In this document: one piece after another, positions 1-7,406 of the stretch
Layout of the letters: each line of letters opens with the position of its first letter
Position numbering within the stretch: the first letter of the stretch is position 1
Source of the DNA: an uncultured bacterium
Lineage (GTDB): Bacteria; Verrucomicrobiota; Kiritimatiellia; CAIKKV01
DNA: 17,235 bases
Assembly: GCA_903828035.1 (NCBI GenBank)
Contig: CAIKKV010000622.1
Location: 1-17,235, forward strand
Direction of reading: 5' to 3'
Program-made: the position numbers and the translations under genes
The notes under the pieces: generated by a model
Told to the model about the DNA's origin: nothing
The model's input: the letters and a program-made list of their open reading frames with translations, nothing else
The model's database searches: none

Positions 1-141
1 CCAGGCCGCGGCCGCGGGCGCCAGGGCCAGCCAGGCCTGGTCGGAAACGATCAGCACGCGGTAGCCGTACCAGAGGGCCAGGGGCCAACAGGCGAGCGCC
101 CAGGCCAGCACGCCGATCCCGACGCACACCGCGGCGCTCAC
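1..141 (-). CDS. Probable exosortase, N-terminal fragment (runs off window)
   Basis: An open frame begins with GTG at 141-139, overlapping the stop of the upstream VIT/VWA gene by four bases (GTGA), and stays open for 47 codons to the window edge. The translation starts with a hydrophobic helix (residues about 3-25, rich in A/V/L/W with 'WPLALWYGYRVL') and then 'SDQAWLALAPAAAAW'. A first transmembrane helix ending in an aromatic WY stretch, followed by a D-x-x-W segment leading into a second hydrophobic helix, resembles the N-terminus of exosortase/archaeosortase family proteins. These are polytopic membrane transpeptidase-like enzymes that cut and anchor proteins with PEP-CTERM tails. The preceding gene ends in such a tail, which strongly favours this call. 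The catalytic Cys and Arg residues would lie outside the window, so another small polytopic membrane protein cannot be excluded. No good Shine-Dalgarno is seen; translational coupling is likely. Confidence 0.6.
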   Translation of the reverse strand, partial: MSAAVCVGIGVLAWALACWPLALWYGYRVLIVSDQAWLALAPAAAAW

Positions 142-2624
142 GCGTGAACAGACAAGCGGCGGCGCCACTGCCAGCCCAGGATCGCCAGGACCAGGGCCGC
201 CACGACCCAGAGCTCCGGCTCCGGCACGGTCGGCAGCGAATCCGCGGGAACGGGCTCCAGTCCCGCCTCGCGGAACTGCTGCTCGGTCTCCAGCACCACG
301 GCGCCGGAGACGGGCGTGACCAGGTGGTAGCGGGCCGCCAGCTGGCCCGCTTTTTCGCGGTTGACCGGCTGCCGCGTGGCCAGCAGGAAGGCGACCTCCT
401 GCCGGGCCCAGAGGCGGACGAGGTGATCGGAGGTCGGCGGGCCCGCCCGATCGCCGGGCTCCCCCTCCTCGCGCGTGCGCAGCGCCTTCATCACCCGCGC
501 GTCCGGACTCCACCCGCGGAACAGGCCGTTCAGCGACAGGGAGGGCTCCCGGGCGGGCGGCAGCGCCCGGATCATATCGGACGATTCCAGCGTCTCCACG
601 ACCCGGTCGGGCCCGGGCTTCACCTGCAGCCCGTAAATGGGCGCCAGACCCGGCTGCCGCTCGAACCGCTGCAAAATCCCATCGGGGCTGTTCACCGTCA
701 CGGGAAGCGGGCCATGCACCCAGACGATGACAGCCGGGCCCCGCTCGTTCGCCAGGGCGTCCCAGGCCTCTTCCAGCGCCAGGACGTTGCAGCGCCCCCC
801 GGTGTACGCGAAGCCCTCGATGGCCCCGGCCGCCTCATCGATTTTCTTCCGGGTCATGGTGTTGAAAACAGGGCGCTGCGGCTTTCCGTCACCCGCGAAA
901 ATCACGCCCAGCCGGACCCCCTCGGGAAAAGATTCGCGGAGCGCAGCGGCCAACCCGGGGGCCGCCGCCTTCATGGAGGCCGACCCGTCCACCACCAGGA
1001 CCACGGAGTCGGGCTTTTCGCTGGCCGTTTCCACCAGCGTCTGCCGGACGACGCCCGGCTTTTCACCCATCGTGTCGCGGCACCAGGCGGAGCCGTCGCC
1101 GCTTCCCTCAACCAGAAGGGAGGCGCCCGATTTCCATAGCAAAGGCTCGGGCAGAGTGCCCCGGGCGTTCCAGACGCCATCGCGTCCGGCGGCGCAGGTG
1201 ATGGCGGAACCGGATCCGGGCTTCAGCACCGACCGGCTTTCGATCCAGAGATCCTGGCCCGCGCCTTCGGCCCATTTGAAATTGCGGTCCAGGAACAGGG
1301 GCAGCCGGAAGGTCCAGGCTCCGGCTGTCCCGACGGCGGGCTGCAGCGGCACCGTGAGCCCGAGGCGGAGCTTCATTTCGCCGCCGCGCCGCTCAACGGG
1401 AAAACATTGAACCAGCAGCCGGTCCGGGCCGCAGGTTGTCACCAGCACGGGGTCGCGGCGGGCCCGCACCACCTTCTGGTAGGCCTCCTTCACGCGGCCC
1501 CGGGGGCCAAACGCGGCCTCCCGCTCTTCCCCGTTGATCCACAGGGTCAGCCGCGACACCACCGCTCCCGGGGGCAGGGCCACCGTGGCGCGCGCCTCGC
1601 GCTGGCGGGATTCATCGTCATTGCGGAAAACCATCGTCCATTCCAGATAGCCCGTTCCCGCCACGCCATCGAGCGACCCATCCAACCGGGACGACTGCAG
1701 GGTCAGCCCCCGCAGAATGCCGCCGACGACGGCTTCCCCCTGCTGGCTGTCCCACTCCAGCTCTTCGGTCATGCCCCGCCCGCGGCCGAACAGCAAGCCG
1801 CCCCCGTCCCCCTTCGGCTTCACCTGGAGCGCATCCTGCCCGGTGACCTGGAAGTAGATCAGCCTCGCCTTGGAGGGATCCATCCGCTTGCCGCCGTTCA
1901 CCCATTTCATCAGCGTCTCGTCATACAGCGTGTTCCAGCCATGGCTGACGCGCAGGATCATTTCGTTGCGGTCCGCCCGGCGCAGCAGGGCGATGCCCCG
2001 GGCCCTCGTTTCAGGCGATCCGGACGAGGCCCAGCGCAGGCCGGTGAGGGTGGCGAGCTCGCCGCCGCTGGCAAACAGGAGAAGAACCAACCCCAGCGCG
2101 AAGCCGATCCGGATGCCCGGCAGCGAGCGTTCCCCCGGGAAGCCGGCCCGCAACAGCCGCCGCCGGAGAACCAGGCCGGCAGCGAACGATAGCAGCGGCG
2201 AAAGCGGCAGCAGGCCGATCAAGCCAAACCCCATGTACCACCAGGCGACCACAATGGCCAGCACGGCAAACGGCGCCAGCGGCAGGTAGATCAGGGCGTA
2301 GAGAAACGAAATCGCCAGCCCGGCTCCATTCAGCAATCCCAAGAGGCGGCTTCGGGCGTTCCACCCCTTCCGGAGCCCCAGCCAGACCAGAAGATTGGCG
2401 GCCGGCACCAGCGCCACCAGGACCTGATGGGCCGGGGTCGGAATGGGATCAAAGAAAACGCCGGAGCAAAAGCCGGTCAGGGCTTCCGCCAGCAGGGTGA
2501 TCGTCGGCAGCACAACGGCCATGAGGACCAGGATGACCTCCCAGGCGCGCACGCCGAAGCGCTTCCAGGCAAACAGGGCGGGAGGCGTTGGCGCGCCGGG
2601 GACCGGGGATGCTTCGTTGGTCAT
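138..2624 (-). CDS. VIT/VWA-domain integral membrane protein with PEP-CTERM tail
   Basis: Large membrane protein of 828 residues. ATG 2624-2622 is preferred because AAGGAG (2633-2638) lies 8 bases upstream; an in-frame GTG at 2654 would add ten residues. The N-terminal ~210 residues hold several transmembrane helices. A VIT (vault/inter-alpha-trypsin) domain follows at about 320-430, with the typical 'AYQKVVRARRDPVLV' segment. A VWA domain follows with the metal-site motif DGSAS at 546-550. The later position where VWA domains usually have an Asp ('TDG') reads 'VHGP' (His637). The C-terminus is 'VPEPELW' at 800-806, one hydrophobic helix, then RRR: a PEP-CTERM sorting signal. VIT/VWA membrane proteins paired with their own exosortase are known as dedicated exosortase systems, and the next gene looks like the exosortase. 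Its cellular role is unknown; an envelope assembly or stress role would be guesswork. Confidence 0.85.
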   Translation of the reverse strand: MTNEASPVPGAPTPPALFAWKRFGVRAWEVILVLMAVVLPTITLLAEALTGFCSGVFFDPIPTPAHQVLVALVPAANLLVWLGLRKGWNARSRLLGLLNGAGLAISFLYALIYLPLAPFAVLAIVVAWWYMGFGLIGLLPLSPLLSFAAGLVLRRRLLRAGFPGERSLPGIRIGFALGLVLLLFASGGELATLTGLRWASSGSPETRARGIALLRRADRNEMILRVSHGWNTLYDETLMKWVNGGKRMDPSKARLIYFQVTGQDALQVKPKGDGGGLLFGRGRGMTEELEWDSQQGEAVVGGILRGLTLQSSRLDGSLDGVAGTGYLEWTMVFRNDDESRQREARATVALPPGAVVSRLTLWINGEEREAAFGPRGRVKEAYQKVVRARRDPVLVTTCGPDRLLVQCFPVERRGGEMKLRLGLTVPLQPAVGTAGAWTFRLPLFLDRNFKWAEGAGQDLWIESRSVLKPGSGSAITCAAGRDGVWNARGTLPEPLLWKSGASLLVEGSGDGSAWCRDTMGEKPGVVRQTLVETASEKPDSVVLVVDGSASMKAAAPGLAAALRESFPEGVRLGVIFAGDGKPQRPVFNTMTRKKIDEAAGAIEGFAYTGGRCNVLALEEAWDALANERGPAVIVWVHGPLPVTVNSPDGILQRFERQPGLAPIYGLQVKPGPDRVVETLESSDMIRALPPAREPSLSLNGLFRGWSPDARVMKALRTREEGEPGDRAGPPTSDHLVRLWARQEVAFLLATRQPVNREKAGQLAARYHLVTPVSGAVVLETEQQFREAGLEPVPADSLPTVPEPELWVVAALVLAILGWQWRRRLSVHA

Positions 2625-2650
2625 GTCGCGGACTCCTTGTTGACTCTCCT

Positions 2651-3577
2651 TCACAGGCGATTCCGGTTGCCTTCAAACGGCTCGCTCTCGTTGAAATCGG
2701 GAAGGAAATCGTCGTCGCCTTCCCCCGGCTGGACATAGGCATGCGCGAATCCCAATTCCGCCACCAGATCGGTAACCTGCCCGTACTCCTCTTCCGTGAC
2801 AGCCCGCTCGAGCAAGCCGTGCTCCCGGCAGCCGGGCACGGGCTTGAACTGGCTCATGATGGAGACCGGCAAGGCGGGGCCAAACTCCCGGTGCAGGCGC
2901 CGGATCGCCGCCAGGCTGTTCTCCACGCTTCCCGGCAGCACGAGGTGCCGGACCAGGACGCCCTGCCGGGCCGTCTCGCGCCCCTCCGGATCCCACGGCT
3001 GCAGGAAGCCCTTCAGCTCCACCATCCTGCGGATGGCCTGCAGGGCGATTTCCGGATAGCGGCGGTCTTTCATGCAGAGCTGGGCCAGGTCCGGATCCGC
3101 GAACTTGTAATCGGGAAGGAAGATGTCGATGGCGCGGGCAAACTCAGGCACGAGCGACGGCTCCTGGTACCCCGAGGTATTGAAGAGGAAGGGGATCGTG
3201 ACCCCCTTCTCCCTCAGCTGGCGGCAAAGCTGTTCCACGTGCGGCCAGAAGTGATCGGGGGAAACAAAATTGATGTTATGCACGCCCCGGGCCACCAGCG
3301 ACTCGGCCGTTTCCAGCAGCTGCCCGGGAGTCAGCGCCCGCCCCTGCCCGCCTGTTGAAATCTGGAAGTTCTGGCAGAAAAAACAACGGGAGGAGCAGCC
3401 GGAGAAAAAGATCGTGCCCGATCCCCGCGTGCCGGTGAAGGAAGGCTCCTCCCCGAAATGGGCGGTGGCGGAGGCGATCCTGCACACGGCGGTTTCCCCG
3501 CACACGCCGCGAGCGCCGGCGGTCCGGTCCACCCCGCACGCCCGCGGGCAAAGCGTGCAATGTTCATACGCCTTCAC
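2651..3577 (-). CDS. Radical SAM protein, PflA/PflX-like (COG1313 type)
   Basis: Cytoplasmic radical SAM enzyme of 308 residues. The cluster motif CxxxCxxC is C61, C65, C68 within 'SGCSSRCFFCQN'. A second cysteine set near the N-terminus (C7, C10, C14, C26) sits in 'CTLCPRACGVDR', the hallmark of the family annotated as pyruvate-formate-lyase-activating-enzyme homologues. These are predicted to bind a 4Fe-4S cluster and generate a 5'-deoxyadenosyl radical, but their substrate is not established. The start is GTG at 3577-3575: an in-frame TGA at 3598-3596 (the stop of the gene before it) leaves no other upstream start, and GAGG lies just ahead. Gaps of 18 bases to the gene before and 26 to the VIT/VWA gene after indicate one operon. 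No formate-lyase-type glycyl radical enzyme is nearby, so a role in modifying an envelope component is possible but unproven. Confidence 0.88.
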   Translation of the reverse strand: MKAYEHCTLCPRACGVDRTAGARGVCGETAVCRIASATAHFGEEPSFTGTRGSGTIFFSGCSSRCFFCQNFQISTGGQGRALTPGQLLETAESLVARGVHNINFVSPDHFWPHVEQLCRQLREKGVTIPFLFNTSGYQEPSLVPEFARAIDIFLPDYKFADPDLAQLCMKDRRYPEIALQAIRRMVELKGFLQPWDPEGRETARQGVLVRHLVLPGSVENSLAAIRRLHREFGPALPVSIMSQFKPVPGCREHGLLERAVTEEEYGQVTDLVAELGFAHAYVQPGEGDDDFLPDFNESEPFEGNRNRL

Positions 3578-3595
3578 GGCACCTCGTCCGATTGT

Positions 3596-4594
3596 TCATT
3601 TTTCACCGGCGAGCGACGGACGCGAGATCGGAATCGGGTTGATGCTGATATGGGGAAAATCGCCGGTGAAGGTAAACCGGCCATACTTGAACCCAGACAG
3701 GCGAAAGGAGTACCAGCCGTACGGCAAGTCCACATCAAAACCCGTCTTCATGAAATCATTCAGGGGAACCGAGTTCGAATAAACGGGTTCACCCATATAG
3801 GGGGCGACAATCAAGCTGACCGTCAAATCTGTCGGCGCCTTCTTGATGGCGGCTCCGGCGAAATCTTCAAACTGAACCAGAACCCGGGCCCTCTTCGGAT
3901 CGCGCGACTCCTGCACCGTGTGCTTCGCGCGGATAATGGCATGCCCCGGGCCGCCTCCGGGCGGGGGAACTTGCTCCCATGCCGCATACAGCCGCACGTC
4001 GCCGCCGTTGCTGCCTATTTCCAAAGGGTACCCGCCATCCATCGAGGCGGAGGGGGCGGTCCCGTAGGCGTACCCGAAAGAGAAGGAATACAACAGGCGA
4101 TGATAGGTGGCGGCGCCCCAGTTGCGGGTGACGGCCTTGCCGGTTACATAATCCATCGTCGTCTGGGTTCCGGCTCCGTGCGACTCCTTTACCGTATAGA
4201 AGCGGTAGGCCATCCGGATTTTCTCTTCACCCTCCGAGCCCTTGTTCTCCAGCTCGCCGAAGTTCCAGATGTTCGGGTTGCCCTCCGTGGCCTTGGTCTT
4301 CCATTCCACCGGCCGGCCCATTCGGGCATCGCCGGGAATCCAGGCGAATACGCGCGTGAACCCGCTGGTCGTGTTGCCTTCCACCAGGAGGTAGGCCACC
4401 CGGCTGGTCCACGTGTCGAGCGATACCGTGGCGTACGACACGGATTTGCCGATCCCCGCGACCGGGGGAAACTCTTTCGGCTTCTTCGAGGGCGGAGAAT
4501 CCGCGGCCCCGAACGCGGACTGGACCGCTAAAAGAGCCAACACGGCCACGCCCCAGAAAGCCCTCGAACGCCTGACCTGATTTTTCGCGTACAT
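3596..4594 (-). CDS. Secreted protein of unknown function
   Basis: 332 residues from ATG 4594-4592; the open frame extends 22 codons further but would then overlap the upstream gene and hide the signal peptide. The N-terminus has a basic patch (KNQVRRSR), a hydrophobic core and a likely signal peptidase I site near 'QSAFGA', so the protein should be exported. The mature part is rich in aromatic, Gly and Pro residues and reads like beta-structure ('RVAYLLVEGN', 'FSFGYAYG', 'LPYGWYSFRLSGFKYGRF'), with no recognised domain, no lipobox, no C-terminal anchor and no PEP-CTERM tail. It starts 14 bases after the stop of the beta-barrel gene and ends 18 bases before the radical SAM gene, in the same operon. 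Base composition looks slightly less GC-rich than in the neighbours. I do not recognise the family. Confidence 0.75.
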   Translation of the reverse strand: MYAKNQVRRSRAFWGVAVLALLAVQSAFGAADSPPSKKPKEFPPVAGIGKSVSYATVSLDTWTSRVAYLLVEGNTTSGFTRVFAWIPGDARMGRPVEWKTKATEGNPNIWNFGELENKGSEGEEKIRMAYRFYTVKESHGAGTQTTMDYVTGKAVTRNWGAATYHRLLYSFSFGYAYGTAPSASMDGGYPLEIGSNGGDVRLYAAWEQVPPPGGGPGHAIIRAKHTVQESRDPKRARVLVQFEDFAGAAIKKAPTDLTVSLIVAPYMGEPVYSNSVPLNDFMKTGFDVDLPYGWYSFRLSGFKYGRFTFTGDFPHISINPIPISRPSLAGEK

Positions 4595-4608
4595 CTTTCC
4601 CACCCGAG

Positions 4609-5280
4609 TTAGAATCGCACGGCCACCCCGAGGCTCAGCACAGGGTAGTAACGGAGCCATTCGATATAATCATCGCTGAAATTATCCAGTTCCTTTTTCA
4701 GCTCCCGCTTGACCTGGGGAGTTTCCGACAAAAGGCCCCCTCGCGAATCCAAGGTGATATCGGGTTCCGAGAAGAACATCACGCCCAGGTCCAGCGAAGC
4801 GGTCCAGCGCCCCTCCCCGAAGGCCAGGTTGCCGAACCCGAGGCCGGCGTACCCCCCGAACGAATCGTACTTCGCGGACGCGAACAGGGAGCCGATCTCG
4901 GCGGGCGTATAGGTAATATCCCCGACTTTCACGGGCTCCGTGGGGCGGGCCGTCCCCTCCACATCCGAGCCGTTGTAACAGCCGCCCACCACAAACTTGA
5001 AGGGTCCCCCCCCCACATGCCAGTCCAAAAGCGCCATCCAGGTTTGAAGCGTGATGTCCGAATCGTAGGTGGCGTCATCCTCGTTGACCTTGACGGTCAA
5101 GGCGCCGCCGTTGCCCGCCAACCGAAGATTCAAATATTCAGGAACCAGCTCCACGGCCACTTCGCCGCCGATGCCGGTTGTACCTGCCCGCACACCCACG
5201 CCAACCGCGGCTTGCCCGCTCAGGGGAAACAAGGAGAAAACAGCCGCCGCAAGACCCGCCCGCATCCAAGTGATTTTCAT
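4609..5280 (-). CDS. CarO-like outer-membrane beta-barrel protein
   Basis: 223 residues from ATG 5280-5278, with AAGGAAAG a few bases upstream. A signal peptide (residues about 1-24, ending 'LSGQA') is followed by alternating beta-strand segments. 'VRAGTTGIGGEVAVEL' near the start, 'VGDITYTPAEIGSLFASAKY' and 'GGYAGLGFGN' in the middle, and 'YYPVLSLGVAVRF' at the end match the layout of a widespread small barrel family in Gram-negative bacteria (often named outer membrane protein or CarO-like porin). The final Phe is the usual BamA-recognised C-terminus. The family is thought to span the outer membrane with about eight strands; substrate or channel function is not known here. It is the first gene of the minus-strand operon and sits behind a candidate TTGACA promoter. 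The family resemblance is recalled, not searched. Confidence 0.75.
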   Translation of the reverse strand: MKITWMRAGLAAAVFSLFPLSGQAAVGVGVRAGTTGIGGEVAVELVPEYLNLRLAGNGGALTVKVNEDDATYDSDITLQTWMALLDWHVGGGPFKFVVGGCYNGSDVEGTARPTEPVKVGDITYTPAEIGSLFASAKYDSFGGYAGLGFGNLAFGEGRWTASLDLGVMFFSEPDITLDSRGGLLSETPQVKRELKKELDNFSDDYIEWLRYYPVLSLGVAVRF

Positions 5281-5304
5281 CGCTTTCCTTTCCCTAGATT
5301 GCGT

Positions 5305-5334
5305 TATAATGAACAAATGATGCAAAGCTGTCAA
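5305..5334. promoter_or_regulatory. Divergent promoter with overlapping -10 boxes
   Basis: On the minus strand, TTGACA (5334-5329, perfect -35) is followed after 17 bases by CATTAT (5311-5306), placing a start near 5299, 18 bases before the beta-barrel ATG. On the plus strand, TATAAT (5305-5310, perfect -10) overlaps that -10 almost completely and would start transcription near 5317, the ATG of the next plus-strand gene. No convincing plus-strand -35 is present. The minus -35 lies inside the plus-strand coding sequence. Confidence 0.5.
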
Positions 5335-7362
5335 AGACTGATATTCCTTTTGCTTCTCTTTCTGATGTCCTCCGGAGGGATGGCGGAGCCCGCGCCGCCC
5401 GCCGACTGGGCCATTCCGGAAGCCGGCCTGAGACTTCGCCTGGACCGGGACAAGGAGAGCGCCTGGCCGGCCGCCGCGGCTTCCTGTCCGCTTTCGACAG
5501 GCGCCTCCGCCCCCGAGCAGACACGGGTCACGGTGACCGGGCCCGACGGCCGGCCCGTGCCCTCGGCGGTCCTATGGGCCCGGCGCGGCCAACCAGTGTC
5601 GATCCTGTTTGAAACCGCCTCCGGCGCCACTTCCTATTATGCCTATGTGTCGGCCGCGTCCAATCCCCCGCCCCGGGACTGGCGGCCGAAGGCGGGAGTT
5701 ATCCTCGAAACGCGCCGGCAGGACCGGCCCGCTTTCGATTCGCGCGCCCAATTTGAATCCGCCTGGATGGCGGCCACCGGCACGTACGGGCGGGGCATCC
5801 GGAGCGAGATTTTCGAAGGCGTCCATCCCTACGGGCCGCCGGAGCATTTCCTGGCCCGGTTCGACGCCTGGTTCAACGTCGGACAGGCCGGCGACTATGG
5901 ATTCGCCACGGTTTCGGACGACGCCTCCTTCATGGCCATCGATGACAAGCCGGCGGCTGAGTGGCCGGGCATCCACAGCACGGATGGCGGCCGCTATGGC
6001 GAGAAAAAAACCCAGATCCCCTTAACGCCCGGCCTTCACCATCTCCGCTACGAGGTGGCGCAGGGGGAGAATGTCTATGCGGCGATCGCCTCGTGGCGAA
6101 AACCCGGAAGGCGTTACTTCGAGGTGATGCAGCCGGCGGATTTCGAACCGCTGGCCCGGTTTGCCTGCCAGTCGGCGGAAGCCCCCGCCGGGCGGCCTCC
6201 GCCCGCCCACTTCGAGTGGCGCCTCGCGCTCTCCGCCCGCCTCGACGATGCCCTGCTGGCCATGGTGGCCTTTCGGGACCTGCCCCCCCCCGGCGCCACC
6301 TGCCGCTGGACGTTCGGCGACGGCACCTCGGCCGAGGGCGCGGCTCCGGAACACGCCTTCATCGGCCCGGGCTTCCGAACCGTCCGCCTGGAGATGCGCC
6401 TTCCCGGGCAGCCTCCCGCGGCACTCGAGCAACCGGTGGACGTGCAACCCCTCTGGCGCCAGGCGGAGGACTGTCCGGACTCCGCCCTGTTCCCGATCCG
6501 CGAAGCGCTTCAGGCGCGCCCCGCGGACTCGTTCACCACGGCCGAGCTGGAGATCGCGGCGCTCTTTGCCAAGCGGGTCGGCGACCCGGTCTGGCTGGAT
6601 CAGCTGGCAGCGGAATGCCTGCGCCGGCGGGCCGGCTTTTCAGGGAGCTTCCGCCCCCTCCTGCACGCGATGGGCGTAAACGCCCGGCAGGCGTTATTCC
6701 GGAAATACGACATGGCGGACGCGCTGTTCACGCTCGCGCTGGCGCTCACCAACAGCCCGGATGCGGCGGCCAGCGAGGCGCGCCTCCGGCTGGATCAGGC
6801 CGAGAACACCTTGAACGGACTCGGGCAGGCCGACGCCGCGGAACGCCAGCTGAGCGTTATCCCGGACGCCCCTCTCACCGTCGCGGAGCGCCGGCGCCGC
6901 CACCTGCTGGCCGCGGAGGCCGCCCTGGCCCTCGGCCGGCGCGAGGAGTCGCAGCGGTTGACGCGGGCCGAGCCGCCGGTTGAAGCGGGCGCGCCGGGCG
7001 ATATCCACCGGCAAGCCCGCCTGCTGACCGCCGCGGATCTGGTGCGGCGCGAAGAGTGGAACGCCGCGGCCGACCAGTTGAACGCGATCCTCGCCGACTT
7101 CCCGATGGAGCGGTTCAAGGGCGAAACAGTCCTGCTGCTGATGGCGGCGGAGGCGGGCCGGGGCGAAACCGGACCGGCCCTGCGGCGCGGCGAACGGCTG
7201 CTCCAGGTCGACCTGCTCGACGATACCCGCGCGCAGCTGCTCCTGAAGCTGGCCCGGCTATACCGGATCGCCGGGAAAACCGCGGCCGCAAAGGATTGCA
7301 GCGACCAGCTGAAGCGCGATTTCCCGTACAGCGAGGCCGCCGCCCGGGCAAATGGCGGTTAA
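5317..7362 (+). CDS. Secreted PA14-like / PKD / TPR-like protein
   Basis: 681 residues from ATG 5317 (a second ATG follows directly at 5320). The frame stays open upstream, but this start gives a clean signal peptide (hydrophobic 'LIFLLLLFLMSSGGMAE'). Residues about 140-270 resemble a PA14-type carbohydrate-binding fold ('FLARFDAWFNVGQAGDYGF', 'SDDASFMAIDD', 'LTPGLHHLRYE'). Residues about 295-375 form a PKD domain with the typical 'WTFGDGT'. The remaining ~300 residues are helical with TPR-like repeats ('ADQLNAILADFPMERFKGE', 'LLLKLARLYRIAGKTAAAKD'). This suggests a periplasmic or surface protein binding glycans or organising other proteins; no catalytic motif is seen. There is no Shine-Dalgarno; a TATAAT 6 bases before the ATG suggests a leaderless mRNA. 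The C25 peptidase gene follows after a short gap and may be cotranscribed. Confidence 0.8.
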   Translation: MMQSCQRLIFLLLLFLMSSGGMAEPAPPADWAIPEAGLRLRLDRDKESAWPAAAASCPLSTGASAPEQTRVTVTGPDGRPVPSAVLWARRGQPVSILFETASGATSYYAYVSAASNPPPRDWRPKAGVILETRRQDRPAFDSRAQFESAWMAATGTYGRGIRSEIFEGVHPYGPPEHFLARFDAWFNVGQAGDYGFATVSDDASFMAIDDKPAAEWPGIHSTDGGRYGEKKTQIPLTPGLHHLRYEVAQGENVYAAIASWRKPGRRYFEVMQPADFEPLARFACQSAEAPAGRPPPAHFEWRLALSARLDDALLAMVAFRDLPPPGATCRWTFGDGTSAEGAAPEHAFIGPGFRTVRLEMRLPGQPPAALEQPVDVQPLWRQAEDCPDSALFPIREALQARPADSFTTAELEIAALFAKRVGDPVWLDQLAAECLRRRAGFSGSFRPLLHAMGVNARQALFRKYDMADALFTLALALTNSPDAAASEARLRLDQAENTLNGLGQADAAERQLSVIPDAPLTVAERRRRHLLAAEAALALGRREESQRLTRAEPPVEAGAPGDIHRQARLLTAADLVRREEWNAAADQLNAILADFPMERFKGETVLLLMAAEAGRGETGPALRRGERLLQVDLLDDTRAQLLLKLARLYRIAGKTAAAKDCSDQLKRDFPYSEAAARANGG

Positions 7363-7406
7363 TTTCCTTGCTGATTTATTGGCGGGAATAGGCTAGGATG
7401 AAGCTC

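Noticed and set aside
5961..6983. Plus-strand open frame of 340 codons inside the PA14–PKD–TPR gene
   Set aside because: It is a shadow frame, extremely R/A/P/G-rich; the real frame has PKD and PA14-like motifs.
7368..7394. Possible separate promoter (TTGCTG ... TAGGCT) before the C25 gene
   Set aside because: The spacer is only 15 bases, both boxes are weak, and the predicted start would fall after the Shine-Dalgarno used for ATG 7407. Readthrough from the upstream gene is simpler.
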